A stretch of DNA of 48,624 nt. Origin: Candidatus Sumerlaeota bacterium (GTDB lineage: Bacteria; Sumerlaeota; Sumerlaeia; Sumerlaeales; Sumerlaeaceae). The notes beneath the pieces were generated by a model. It made no database searches. It was not told the origin of the DNA and saw only the letters and a list, made by a program, of their open reading frames with translations. Position numbers and translations under genes: made by a program. Below, piece after piece: positions 1 to 9,036 of this stretch. The DNA is taken from assembly GCA_012513815.1 (NCBI GenBank), contig JAAZBM010000002.1:1-48624 (forward strand). The letters run 5' to 3'. Each line of letters starts with the position of its first letter. Within the stretch, counting starts at the first letter, position 1.

Positions 1-1
1 G

Positions 2-712
2 TTGCTGGATTTGGTTTATGAGGGCGAGAAGAATTTACTGACGGTACGCATCGCGCCCAACCTGTTGCAGGATCGCCTGATTAATCTCGAAGTCGAACAG
101 GTGGATTCCATTCCGCTATTTGGTCTGAAAGAAACGCCGCTCAACGGTCGCAGTTACATTGCCAAACGCGTGTTCGATTTCTTTGCCTCGACCGTTCTGT
201 TACTGCTGTGCGCTGTGCCGATGGCCATTATCGCGCTGCTGATTTGCTTCAATTCGCGGGGTGGCGCCATCTATTCGCAAAAGCGTGTTAGCCTCGACGG
301 GCGCGAATTCGACATCTACAAGTTCCGCACGATGCGCATTAACGATGACCTGACGCCGACACGCCCCAACGATTCGCGCATCACGGGCATTGGCCGCTTT
401 TTGCGTGCGACGAGCATTGATGAGCTTCCGCAGTTGTGGAATGTTTTTATTGGTGACATGAGCTTGGTCGGTCCTCGCCCCGAGCGCCCGCACCTCGTCA
501 ACGAACTGCGCGACCGTGTTCCACGCTATATGAGCCGTTTGCGTGTTCCGGCCGGCATGACCGGTCTGGCGCAAATCAACGGTTTGCGTCAGGGAACATC
601 GCTCGAACGGAGAGTCTCCTACGATTTGTATTATATTGAAAACTGGAGTTTTTGGTTAGATATAAAAATTTTGCTGCTGACGGTTGTCTCTTTCCGCCGC
701 AACGCATATTGA
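2..712 (+). CDS. Polyprenyl-phosphate sugar-1-phosphate transferase, C-terminal part (5' truncated)
   Basis: The reading frame is already open at the window edge, so the N-terminus is missing. The visible part has about 45 residues that look like the end of a CoA-binding-like domain (ending near PLFGLKETPLNG). A hydrophobic helix follows at about residues 55-80, then the bacterial sugar transferase domain: KFRTM, then DELPQLWNVF with the catalytic acidic pair, then the GPRPE motif. Proteins of this family (WcaJ/WbaP type) transfer a sugar-1-phosphate from a nucleotide sugar to undecaprenyl phosphate at the inner membrane, the first step of exopolysaccharide or O-antigen repeat-unit assembly. 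Two GT2 genes follow directly on the same strand, which fits an exopolysaccharide operon. The donor sugar cannot be read from sequence. The family call is firm. Confidence 0.93.
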   Translation: MLDLVYEGEKNLLTVRIAPNLLQDRLINLEVEQVDSIPLFGLKETPLNGRSYIAKRVFDFFASTVLLLLCAVPMAIIALLICFNSRGGAIYSQKRVSLDGREFDIYKFRTMRINDDLTPTRPNDSRITGIGRFLRATSIDELPQLWNVFIGDMSLVGPRPERPHLVNELRDRVPRYMSRLRVPAGMTGLAQINGLRQGTSLERRVSYDLYYIENWSFWLDIKILLLTVVSFRRNAY

Positions 713-719
713 TAAATGG

Positions 720-2450
720 ATGAGTGAACAGATGCCTCCGGTCTTTACGCCCGTTGTTGACCCGAAGATATTAGTCATCATTGTCAATTGGAACAAGATT
801 GACATGCTTGACCCGCTGCTAGCGAGCCTGCCACAACAGCAGGGGCGCTACTCGTTTGATGTTCTGGTCGTGGACAACGCAAGCACTGATGGCTCGCAAG
901 AGATGGTGCGGACGAAGTATCCGCAGGTGATGATGCTCGAGAATCCGACGAATATCGGCGGCACAGGCGGCTTCAACACGGGGATGCGCTGGGGGCTTGA
1001 GTCGCAGAGAGATTACGATTTTCTGTGGTTGCTGGACAACGATGTGATTCTGCATCCGCATGCGCTGGATGGCCTGATGGATGCCATCGAGACACTGCCG
1101 CATACGGGACTGGCAGGCTCGACGATTTTGATTATGGACGACAATGAGCTTGTACAAGAGGCAGGCAGCGATATCAACTGGCATCGCGGAACGCTGATGA
1201 GTCGCGGAATTGGACGCTTCGATGCGTTGGAACCCGGTGGACTGTGGGAAGTTGACTATTGCGCGGCTTGCTCGCTGTTGGCACGTGTCAAGGCCATTCG
1301 CGAAATCGGGATTTGGGACCCGGCATATTTTCTGTACTGGGATGATATTGACTGGGGCATTCGCTTCAATCGGGCTGGCTGGCGCGTGGTCAGCACGACC
1401 GCTTCGCAAGTCGAACACGCCAACTTCAACGTCCGCCGTGCCCGTCAGGGCTTGAGCAGTTTTTATCTGTGTGTTCGCAATCCGCTCTACTGCCTGCAAC
1501 GCTATTCCATCGGTCGTTGGTGGCAGCCGCTGATGTTGTTCCGGTTGTTCACGGGCTTTATGCGTTTCGCCTCCAACCTGTCCTCCATCGGCTACAAGGC
1601 CAAGGCGGCAGCATGCCGTCGCGGTTTGCGCGACTTCCTTGACATGCGCTACGGCGCTCCCCCCGAGGATTTGTGCAAGGGTATCGAGGACAACGCTGAG
1701 GAATGGCACACGGAATTGCCGGAGAGAATTAGGAATAAATCATTCCGCAAAATTCTGTTGCTCAGTGCCGACACGCCGGATTTCACGCTCGAAATCGAGA
1801 AGAAATTACATGAAATGTTTCCCGACACGAAGACAACAATTCTCGTTTTTTCTGAAGCGAATTCGTTCGGCAATTTGCCCAATGTGAAACATCTTTTCCT
1901 GAAGAGTTTTTCGCGGCGCCTGCGTGTCAGCCTTTCCGCGCTGACCTATGACGCCGTGGCAGTAGCACACTCCGAGAGCCGCCTGATTGCGGAACGGCTG
2001 GCGCCAAGACTGTTTGTCTTCAATCACGACTTGACGTTTTACACGGCCAGTCGCTCATGGTTGCGCATCATCGCCCGCATCTGCATGCGCCCGGTGATTT
2101 GGCTTGTGGCGTTGTGGATGACCATCAGCACCATCATCACTCACCGCCCGACCGATGTCAACTATCACACCTTTTATCCGTTCATGCGACCCACCAACAC
2201 CTTCGCGGCGGGCGAAGTCTGGGAGAAGTGGAAACCCGCGCGCAAACACACCCTGCTGTATCGTCTTTGCCGCTTGGTTGTGGGAATCATTACGCTGCCG
2301 CTGGTTTTGTTGTGGATGATTATTCCGTTGTTTTTGATGCCGTTCTTCAACATGATTGAGCGGCGCCTTGGCAAGACGCAGAAGACCGACAAGCAGCCCC
2401 GCCCCGTGGCGTATGTTCCGAACGTCAAGGAACAGGAAAAGAAGCCGTAG
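720..2450 (+). CDS. GT2 glycosyltransferase with long C-terminal membrane extension
   Basis: ATG at 720 is chosen because it lies 7 bases after the previous stop, whereas the longer frame would start at a TTG inside the upstream gene. The first ~290 residues are a GT-A fold family 2 glycosyltransferase like the WbbL rhamnosyltransferases: ILVIIVNWN, VDNASTDGS, NIGGTGGFN, the LDNDV metal site, and a YWDDIDWGIR acceptor-side motif. The remaining ~285 residues are not part of that domain. They hold a soluble alpha/beta-looking stretch (about 330-445) and two hydrophobic segments (about 449-475 and 510-545), ending in a basic tail. The transferase probably extends a lipid-linked oligosaccharide on the cytoplasmic face, with the C-terminus anchoring it to the membrane. 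The function of the extension is unknown. The next gene starts one base after this stop. Confidence 0.9.
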   Translation: MSEQMPPVFTPVVDPKILVIIVNWNKIDMLDPLLASLPQQQGRYSFDVLVVDNASTDGSQEMVRTKYPQVMMLENPTNIGGTGGFNTGMRWGLESQRDYDFLWLLDNDVILHPHALDGLMDAIETLPHTGLAGSTILIMDDNELVQEAGSDINWHRGTLMSRGIGRFDALEPGGLWEVDYCAACSLLARVKAIREIGIWDPAYFLYWDDIDWGIRFNRAGWRVVSTTASQVEHANFNVRRARQGLSSFYLCVRNPLYCLQRYSIGRWWQPLMLFRLFTGFMRFASNLSSIGYKAKAAACRRGLRDFLDMRYGAPPEDLCKGIEDNAEEWHTELPERIRNKSFRKILLLSADTPDFTLEIEKKLHEMFPDTKTTILVFSEANSFGNLPNVKHLFLKSFSRRLRVSLSALTYDAVAVAHSESRLIAERLAPRLFVFNHDLTFYTASRSWLRIIARICMRPVIWLVALWMTISTIITHRPTDVNYHTFYPFMRPTNTFAAGEVWEKWKPARKHTLLYRLCRLVVGIITLPLVLLWMIIPLFLMPFFNMIERRLGKTQKTDKQPRPVAYVPNVKEQEKKP

Positions 2451-2451
2451 T

Positions 2452-3372
2452 ATGAGCGAGGAGACACGCAAGCGCCCCGACATCTCTGTTGTCATCGCGT
2501 TTTACAACCGCCTCGACTTGCTCGACCGCTGCCTCCAATCCGTTCTATCGCAGGAGTTGCCTGACGGAAAAAGCTTTGAGGTAATCGCGGTGGATAACGG
2601 CAGCACGGACGGCACCCGTGAACGACTTGCGGAATATGGTGATTCGATTCGTTTGCTTGACTGTGCGACACGCGGCCCATCCGCGGCTCGCAACACCGGC
2701 ATTCGTGCGGCACAAGGCGATGTTGTCGTTTTCACGGACAGCGACGCCGTGCCCGAACCGAACTGGTTGCGCAATCTGACCGAGCCGTTCGGCGACTCGC
2801 AAACAATTGGCACGGGGGGACGCATCGAGGCACTGGTTTGGGAACGCGGTGTGGAGATGTGGTTCCAGATGGCGGGCATGCTCAATCAGCGCAAATGCTT
2901 CGAGGGGATTCTGTGTTTTCCGCCCTACTTCGCGACCGCCAACACCGCATGGCGCCGCGAGACGCTGCAAGCTGTCGGCGGATTCAACGAGGACATCTGG
3001 TGGTCGGAGGACTGCGATCTTGGCTGGCGCATTCGCGAAAAAGGTGGCAGCATCGTTTATGTTGACGCGGCTGTTATTCGCCACGCGCACCGCAACACCA
3101 TTATCGGATTTATGCGCCAGAGCATGGGCTACGGCGAGGCGGCCGTGCGCGTCTTTGCCGCGCATCGCGACAAGATGGGCGCCCGCTACTTTATCGCGTG
3201 GGATTCATACGCGAAATTTCTCTTCCTGCCCTTTCGCTGCTTGCTGACACTTATCTTCGCCCACAACTCATTCCAGCGCCGCGCTCCATTCTACGAATGG
3301 CTATGGCGGGCCGCCAACATCTACGGCAACCTACGAGGCTCGCTGCGCTACCGCGTCCTGTTCATCGCCTGA
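2452..3372 (+). CDS. GT2 family glycosyltransferase
   Basis: The start is the ATG at 2452, one base after the stop of the preceding glycosyltransferase, indicating translational coupling. The 306-residue product has the family 2 layout: ISVVIAFYNRLDLLDRCLQSVLSQ at the N-terminus, AVDNGSTDGT for nucleotide binding, ARNTGIRAAQG, the DSDA metal-binding motif, and a GGFNEDIWWSEDCDLGWR motif carrying the likely catalytic acids. No signal peptide is seen; a weakly hydrophobic stretch near residues 255-275 could contact the membrane. It is the last gene of the exopolysaccharide-type operon and probably adds one sugar to the lipid-linked repeat unit. Donor and acceptor are unknown. Confidence 0.9.
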   Translation: MSEETRKRPDISVVIAFYNRLDLLDRCLQSVLSQELPDGKSFEVIAVDNGSTDGTRERLAEYGDSIRLLDCATRGPSAARNTGIRAAQGDVVVFTDSDAVPEPNWLRNLTEPFGDSQTIGTGGRIEALVWERGVEMWFQMAGMLNQRKCFEGILCFPPYFATANTAWRRETLQAVGGFNEDIWWSEDCDLGWRIREKGGSIVYVDAAVIRHAHRNTIIGFMRQSMGYGEAAVRVFAAHRDKMGARYFIAWDSYAKFLFLPFRCLLTLIFAHNSFQRRAPFYEWLWRAANIYGNLRGSLRYRVLFIA

Positions 3373-3395
3373 CGCACCAAACCCCAAAATATGCT

Positions 3396-3430
3396 AAGCG
3401 CGGAAAACCGTTTGTTGGTCTTCCGCGCTT
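3396..3430. terminator. Bidirectional hairpin terminator between convergent genes
   Basis: A perfect 10-bp inverted repeat (AAGCGCGGAA at 3396-3405, TTCCGCGCTT at 3421-3430) with a 15-base loop lies between the end of the glycosyltransferase operon and the end of the minus-strand GH20 gene. The bases after it on the plus strand are T-rich but interrupted, so termination may be partial. Confidence 0.6.
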
Positions 3431-3457
3431 GTTTGATTTAGCTGTTGTCTGTGTTGC

Positions 3458-6376
3458 CTATTTGGTGATACCCGTGATGGCACGCAGATAGTATCCGGAG
3501 GGATGGTTGGCCGATTCGATGACCAAAGACTTGATTGTCTTGTCAGGCATAGGATTCGTCCATGTGTAAGTGTGAAGAATGAGGTTTTGGTTCTCGTTGA
3601 TTTTACCAAACTCCACAAGGTTCAACGCCGGATAATCCATCATATCGCTCGTGGTGGCGATTTCGCGATTCATGCGCAGCGGCACAAGCTGTTTGGAGCC
3701 GTCGGCATACTCAACGGTCATATTCGCAATGACTTCATCCGCCTTGGCAAACGCAGTCGCGGCGCCTGTCAGAGACAGATAGGACGCCGTAAGATTAATC
3801 GGGCATTCGAGTTTCGTGATGCCGCGATTTTTGTCGTTGCCTGTTTCCGTAACCGTGCGACCGGCAATGACAATACCCTCGGACTTGCCATCCATACGGA
3901 CGCGGTCAGCCCAGAGTTGGTCTTTCATCGCGTCGACAAAACCAAGCTCCTTGGGGCCGCTGACGCCTTCGGGCGTGTTGAGCACAACAATAAAGCCGGG
4001 CTTGGTGGTTGACGGAATGGGATTCTCGCCCATCAAGCGTGTCAGATTCTTGGAGACATCAGTAATATTGGAACCCTTGACGGTTTTGCCGCCATTCCAC
4101 ATCTGCTCCGCCGCCCATGTGTAGGTCGAGTACTGACGACGCTCTTCGAAATAGCTCTTAGCGTCAAAGCTGTAGCCCGCCCACGTGGTGTGAATCATGC
4201 CGCGGGTCTTGCCCGTGCCTGCAGGATTCAGGATATTCATGACAGTTGCCTGAGCAAATTGGGTGATATTGTTAAGGTTGTACCATGAGCCGGAAAGATT
4301 GTCAAATCCGGCTTTGCTCTCGAGCCCAAGTCCGACAAACTTCTCGGGTTCCATTGGGTCGTAGTTCCAGTCGACCATCACAACATCCTTGTTGATGCCG
4401 TCGCGGCGCTTTTGGGCTTCGGCGACTGATGGCGCGTTGGCGGGGCCTTTGACTTCGCTAGAATGGAACAGCATATCCTGCCACATCCATGTCTCCGTGC
4501 CGCGCTTCTTGAGGAACTGATACCAATGCTCGACATCATTGATAACGATTTGCGTTTCGCCGAGCTTGATTGCTTCGGGGCGTAACGGGTAGATATTGAA
4601 GAGATTGACTTCATCGTGACCGATGTGGACGGCGCGGGGCTTGAACAGCGCGATGCACTCATCATAAACTTTTTCGCAAATCTCGTAGACTTCGGGATTG
4701 GTGACATCGTAGGCATAAGGATGCGATGGGTCATCGGCAAGCCGTGTCATGCTCGTGTAGTTGAGCAACCATTCGCAATGGCCGAGCGTATTGACCAACG
4801 GGATAATCTCGACAAATTCTTTGGCCGCCGCAGAGATGACCTGCTTTGCCAATTCGATATCCATACCGCGCATGGAGTAATACCGCGGGTCGCGCGATTT
4901 CCAATTGATGTAGGAGCATTCATAAACCATGGTATTGATTTTCAATTCGCCCATGATGTCGCGAATGACCTTTGTCTGAATGTCGCGAGCGCTCTCGCCA
5001 TTACCCGAGAAACAGTGGATACCACGCACCGGCATATCCCCCCAGTCCTCGATTGTGGCGCAACGGAAAGCCTTGTCATCCGGGCGCATCAACTGGCGCA
5101 ATGTGGCAGCGGCGCAAACAAGACCACTGGTCGTGTTGGATTCCGCGAGAACGCCCTTAGCGTCGACTTTGATTTGATAGTAATCATACTGGTGAGGCTT
5201 GACGGACACGTTGGGCTTGCAAACAAAGCGAATGGCCGCCTCGTCCTCGTCGTCGTTTTGCGCGGTGAGCATTACGCCCGAACGTTGTTGCACGACATCG
5301 ATAAAGTTGTCACGCATAACACGCATGGAGGCTTCGAGCGCGTCTTCCTCGGCATCCTTGATGTCGCGACCATCGGGGCCATCGGCAGCGCCAAAAGTGG
5401 TGTCATCATCAACATCAACACTGACTGTCATGCCGCTTTTCATAGCAAGCTTCGCGCCATCAGCGCCCCATTCGCAATGCTTGGGAGTCGGGATAATAAC
5501 ATCCTTGGCAGCCTCGGGGATAGCCTTGACAGCCTCCTCGATTTTCAGCGGCTCAGGTGTGGTCATATTAAATTTAGGAGCCTCGGACGACTTGGCAAAC
5601 TGAACCTCAATCGTGAAGTTGTATTTGAGCGGGAAATTGAAGAGGCTGCCCATGATGCCGCAGCAGAACTTCATGCGCGAATCAATTTCGCGGCCGCGAT
5701 AGTCGCCAAACACACAGGGCAAACTACCACTCTGACGAATCTTGACATCGCCAAGGTTCGAGAAGATAACCATCTCTTTGAAGTCGGGAAGAATCGTGGG
5801 ATTCTGATCTTTGTGCATCGGCATGAACGCGAAAATGCCGCTTGTGGTGCTGCCGTCCTTAAGAGTAGCACGCCATGAGCGCCCCGCAAACCAATCGTTC
5901 TCGACGGAGAAGGGGAATATCTGCATGACGCCGCGTGTGGCGGAAGTCGCCTCGGCCTCAACCGTAAAGCGAATCGTCCGGTCAGGCAGCGCCTCGAGTG
6001 TCTGTGTTCCGTCGTAGCATTCCGACTTGGTGCCGACAAGATGTGTCACCATCTTGGTGTGGTCGGGCGAAACAACGGTTTCCTCGAGCGGACGCAAAAG
6101 TTCATAGGAAAAGAAACGATGTATCCAGTCACTTTTTTTGACATGAAACTGCGAGTGATTGCTGAAAGGAATGCCATCAACAATCATGTTGATACCATAC
6201 TCATCAAAGTTCGCCTTCACGCCGTTATTCTCGACATAAAGTTTGTCGCTTGTTTTGGTGGTTTTATCGCTACGCCCGCCCAGCCATTCGGATTCGGTAG
6301 TGGCTTCTTCAGCCGAGAAAACCGTGGTCGCACAGGTTAATGAAAGCATCATCAGTAGTAGTGAGTACTTTTTCAT
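3458..6376 (-). CDS. Secreted GH20-family beta-N-acetylhexosaminidase-like protein
   Basis: The 972-residue product begins with a signal peptide (MKKYSLLLMMLSLTCATTVFSA). Residues ~25-285 form a beta-rich N-terminal region I do not recognise. A GH20b-like alpha/beta domain follows (about 290-440), then the GH20 TIM barrel. The barrel shows RGIHCFSGN at its first strand, PLVNTLGHCEW, and HIGHDEVN, whose D-E pair (near residue 587) matches the catalytic aspartate-glutamate of substrate-assisted GH20 catalysis. The usual motif is GGDE; here it is GHDE. Family members remove terminal N-acetylhexosamine from glycans. The protein is probably periplasmic or exported and used for host or environmental glycan breakdown. 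AAGGAG lies upstream of the ATG. The gene stands alone between a divergent DUF3795 gene and a shared terminator. Confidence 0.85.
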   Translation of the reverse strand: MKKYSLLLMMLSLTCATTVFSAEEATTESEWLGGRSDKTTKTSDKLYVENNGVKANFDEYGINMIVDGIPFSNHSQFHVKKSDWIHRFFSYELLRPLEETVVSPDHTKMVTHLVGTKSECYDGTQTLEALPDRTIRFTVEAEATSATRGVMQIFPFSVENDWFAGRSWRATLKDGSTTSGIFAFMPMHKDQNPTILPDFKEMVIFSNLGDVKIRQSGSLPCVFGDYRGREIDSRMKFCCGIMGSLFNFPLKYNFTIEVQFAKSSEAPKFNMTTPEPLKIEEAVKAIPEAAKDVIIPTPKHCEWGADGAKLAMKSGMTVSVDVDDDTTFGAADGPDGRDIKDAEEDALEASMRVMRDNFIDVVQQRSGVMLTAQNDDEDEAAIRFVCKPNVSVKPHQYDYYQIKVDAKGVLAESNTTSGLVCAAATLRQLMRPDDKAFRCATIEDWGDMPVRGIHCFSGNGESARDIQTKVIRDIMGELKINTMVYECSYINWKSRDPRYYSMRGMDIELAKQVISAAAKEFVEIIPLVNTLGHCEWLLNYTSMTRLADDPSHPYAYDVTNPEVYEICEKVYDECIALFKPRAVHIGHDEVNLFNIYPLRPEAIKLGETQIVINDVEHWYQFLKKRGTETWMWQDMLFHSSEVKGPANAPSVAEAQKRRDGINKDVVMVDWNYDPMEPEKFVGLGLESKAGFDNLSGSWYNLNNITQFAQATVMNILNPAGTGKTRGMIHTTWAGYSFDAKSYFEERRQYSTYTWAAEQMWNGGKTVKGSNITDVSKNLTRLMGENPIPSTTKPGFIVVLNTPEGVSGPKELGFVDAMKDQLWADRVRMDGKSEGIVIAGRTVTETGNDKNRGITKLECPINLTASYLSLTGAATAFAKADEVIANMTVEYADGSKQLVPLRMNREIATTSDMMDYPALNLVEFGKINENQNLILHTYTWTNPMPDKTIKSLVIESANHPSGYYLRAITGITK

Positions 6377-6466
6377 GTGGTGATATTTCTCTCCTTGAGT
6401 TGTTATAAAAAGTTCATTTTAGCTTATGGCAAATAGACAGATGAATTCATTATTGATGGTATATTT

Positions 6467-6754
6467 ATGGATCTTGAAGAAAGTGATAAACTAATGATTC
6501 AATCTTACTGTGGGCTTCTCTGCGACCAATGTTCCTATAAGGGTTCGCTCAACTGTAATGGATGTTTGGCTCAAGCACCTGATATGGGGTGGGGTAAATG
6601 TGAGATTGCGCAATGCGCCATCGATTCGCACATCGAGCACTGCGGACAGTGCGCCAAATTTCCCTGTGACATGCTGACGAAATTCTCCTTTGACGAGGAG
6701 CATGGAGACAAGGGCGCACGCATCGAACAGTGCCGCCGGTGGGCTAAAAAATAA
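6467..6754 (+). CDS. DUF3795 cysteine-rich protein
   Basis: A 95-residue cytoplasmic protein with ten cysteines arranged as in DUF3795: SYCGLLCDQCSYKG, CNGC, KCEIAQCAID, then HCGQCAKFPCDML. Such spacing suggests metal binding (zinc or an Fe-S cluster), but the biochemical role of the family is unknown to me. The first ATG has no clear Shine-Dalgarno; an in-frame ATG ten codons later (before IQSYCG) is preceded by GAAGAAAG and may be the true start. The gene is divergent from the GH20 gene and its stop lies 3 bases from the 3' end of a minus-strand tRNA. Confidence 0.75.
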   Translation: MDLEESDKLMIQSYCGLLCDQCSYKGSLNCNGCLAQAPDMGWGKCEIAQCAIDSHIEHCGQCAKFPCDMLTKFSFDEEHGDKGARIEQCRRWAKK

Positions 6755-6757
6755 AAG

Positions 6758-6832
6758 TGGCTGGGGAGGAAGGGTTCGAACCTTCGAATGTCGGATCCAA
6801 AGACCGATGCCTTGCCACTTGGCTACTCCCCA
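6758..6832 (-). tRNA. tRNA-Gln (anticodon TTG)
   Basis: Read on the minus strand this 75-base segment folds as a cloverleaf. The 7-bp acceptor stem is TGGGGAG/CTCCCCA, discriminator G, with CCA encoded at 6758-6760. The D-arm contains AGCCAAGTGG, the anticodon loop is CTTTGGA with anticodon TTG (reads CAA), and the T-arm contains GGTTCGAACCC. The first base pair of the acceptor is T-A, as is typical of glutamine tRNAs. Confidence 0.96.
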
Positions 6833-6892
6833 ACACTTAGCGCGTAGAAATTACCAGAAACTGCCGGAAAAATTCGGCATTATGCACAACCC

Positions 6893-8785
6893 TTATCGGA
6901 CTAAAAGCATGAGGTGGCAACGACCACCCTTTTGGAACTGATAATAGTCGCCTTCGAGGGGTATGCCAAAAAACGGCGGAGGGTTCTTTGTTGACGTCCA
7001 CTGATTCCAAACATCCCGCGTGATGACCACACCAACCGACGTGTTCTCATCATCAAGCGCCTTGTAAACAATGTCGCGTTCTTCGGGGACTGTGCCCGTC
7101 TCGCGCAGAGCACGGCCGGAATAGAAAACCAACGACGGCTCCTTGTAGCCAACCATGAACAGCTTGGAGTTCTCGGGCATGTTGGCAGCAATCCACTGAC
7201 CAAAGGGCTTGCTCGGGCGCAATGGCTCGATCGACGGCAGAACCAAGAAGACCAACACGCACCACACGAACAAAATCCCGCCCATGCCTAACGCGACGGC
7301 AACCTTGATGTTGCGCTGCCACCAGAACACACAGGTCCAACACGCTAATATTATGCCGATAACCGCGCACAACACTCCCCAGAGAATGTGGCCCGTGCGC
7401 AAGTAGATGAGCGCCACAGGCAGACTCACGCTCAACACCGCGCCCAACACGCCAATGACAACGGCACCAATGCGCCAAAGAACGGTCACCGGAGTCAGCC
7501 ACCATGCGCCCACCAAGGACATCAGACTCACGATTCCCAGAAGCGACGCAGGCCAACCCGTCTTGCGGATAATGACTGACGTCAGCAACGCCAAGAGCGA
7601 ACAGACCAATAAAGACCACGCTAAATGAGTACGCGGGACCGGACGCCAAGAAACGATTTGCGGTTGACACGACAGGCTATAGGCCGTCAGCAACGCCAGA
7701 GCGGGGAGTATCGGCAAAATGTAGTGCGGCAATTTTGTGCCGGCAAGCGAGAAGATCAGAAATCCCGGAATGAACCACGATATCAGGAAACGTACCGAAT
7801 GAAGGTCAATCTGACGATGCAGGCCGGGAAGCGCGGTCAACAGAACGGGCAACACCGTGATGAGCGCAAAGCACAATACCGGAACATAATACACCGCCGG
7901 ACCCCAGTGGCTGTCCATCGAGGTTGCGGCGTGACCAACAACATGCTCGCGGAATTGCGTCTTGATGAACTCGCCGTCTGTCTTGAACCAAACACTCAAA
8001 ACCCATGGCAGAACAACAAGTAACAAAACACCAATACCAATCGCCGTGCGACGCAATTGCTCGCGACGGTCAGTCATCACAGGATGCGGTGGCCCCTGAA
8101 CAAGCTTGTCATAGCGCGTCAGCGACATCGTCCACAGGTAGTCAATCCAGTAGGCGAAGCCAACAACGATGAGCGCCGGATGCCCCTTTTGCAGAACAGA
8201 CAACCCAAGAATCACCCAGAACAAGAAGTGGCGCCACCACGAGAAACCACGATAGAGCTGCGACCAGTGCAACATCAGCGCGGAAACAATCATCAATAAT
8301 AGAATAGAATCGGTCGTACACGCCTTGCTCACCATCAGGAGAAGCGGACTGAATCCACACGCCAGCGCCGCGACCAACGCGCCGGTCATGCTCAGGCCAA
8401 GCATCAGAGCAAAAGCCCACACACAAGCCACCACACCCGCTCCCGCAAGGGACTGCATGGCGCGTGCCGAAAACTCGTTTATGCCTAAAATCTTCATAGG
8501 AATATCCATGAGCCAATAAACCAATATAGGTTTATCATACCGGGTCTCGTCGTTGAACATAGGTAAAACAAAATCGCCTGTTTTCAGCATGCGCTGAGCA
8601 GCATCGGCATAGCGCGGTTCATCGCGATCCCATAGGCTATGCTCACCATTGCCGTACATATACAAGAAAGCGAAAGCCACGAAAAGAATGACTCCATACA
8701 GAATCTTTTTCCAAGGCAGGTTTTTCCAAAGAGAAGTCGACTCATCAGAGAAAGCCGGAACTTGTTTCATCTCGTCATCTGTCAT
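6893..8785 (-). CDS. ArnT/PMT-like GT-C family glycosyltransferase, polytopic membrane protein
   Basis: A 630-residue membrane protein with about twelve hydrophobic segments and a periplasmic C-terminal domain. The first large loop carries LWDRDEPRYADAAQRML followed by RYDKPILVYWLMDIP, the acidic loop typical of the GT39/ArnT branch of lipid-dependent glycosyltransferases. These enzymes take a sugar from a polyprenyl-phosphate carrier and attach it on the periplasmic side, for example aminoarabinose to lipid A. The presence of lpxB elsewhere in the window makes a lipid A or surface-glycan substrate plausible. The true substrate cannot be read from the sequence. The start ATG at 8785 is the first in frame. 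On the minus strand a TATAAT at 8811-8816 may be its -10. Confidence 0.85.
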   Translation of the reverse strand: MTDDEMKQVPAFSDESTSLWKNLPWKKILYGVILFVAFAFLYMYGNGEHSLWDRDEPRYADAAQRMLKTGDFVLPMFNDETRYDKPILVYWLMDIPMKILGINEFSARAMQSLAGAGVVACVWAFALMLGLSMTGALVAALACGFSPLLLMVSKACTTDSILLLMIVSALMLHWSQLYRGFSWWRHFLFWVILGLSVLQKGHPALIVVGFAYWIDYLWTMSLTRYDKLVQGPPHPVMTDRREQLRRTAIGIGVLLLVVLPWVLSVWFKTDGEFIKTQFREHVVGHAATSMDSHWGPAVYYVPVLCFALITVLPVLLTALPGLHRQIDLHSVRFLISWFIPGFLIFSLAGTKLPHYILPILPALALLTAYSLSCQPQIVSWRPVPRTHLAWSLLVCSLLALLTSVIIRKTGWPASLLGIVSLMSLVGAWWLTPVTVLWRIGAVVIGVLGAVLSVSLPVALIYLRTGHILWGVLCAVIGIILACWTCVFWWQRNIKVAVALGMGGILFVWCVLVFLVLPSIEPLRPSKPFGQWIAANMPENSKLFMVGYKEPSLVFYSGRALRETGTVPEERDIVYKALDDENTSVGVVITRDVWNQWTSTKNPPPFFGIPLEGDYYQFQKGGRCHLMLLVR

Positions 8786-9036
8786 GAATCAAATCGTCCA
8801 ATCCTAAAACATTATACTTTATCACAAGTATAAATACATCTGCAAAGCATGAAAATAAAAGTTTTATTCCCGAAGTCAACTTAATGTTTTTTATGTCTAA
8901 AAAACTCTACTTTAGAGAAAATGTGTAGAAAACATAGAATAATTAAATTTTTCAGATGCAGAAAAATTGATATAAGTTTGTTTTGTTTGTGGTTCGACCG
9001 CAAAACTGCAAAATCTGCCAGAGAAAGGTTTGCATC

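Noticed and set aside
4616-5878. 420-codon open frame on the plus strand
   Set aside because: It lies wholly opposite the GH20 gene, has no ribosome site and encodes no recognisable protein; the minus-strand gene has clear motifs.
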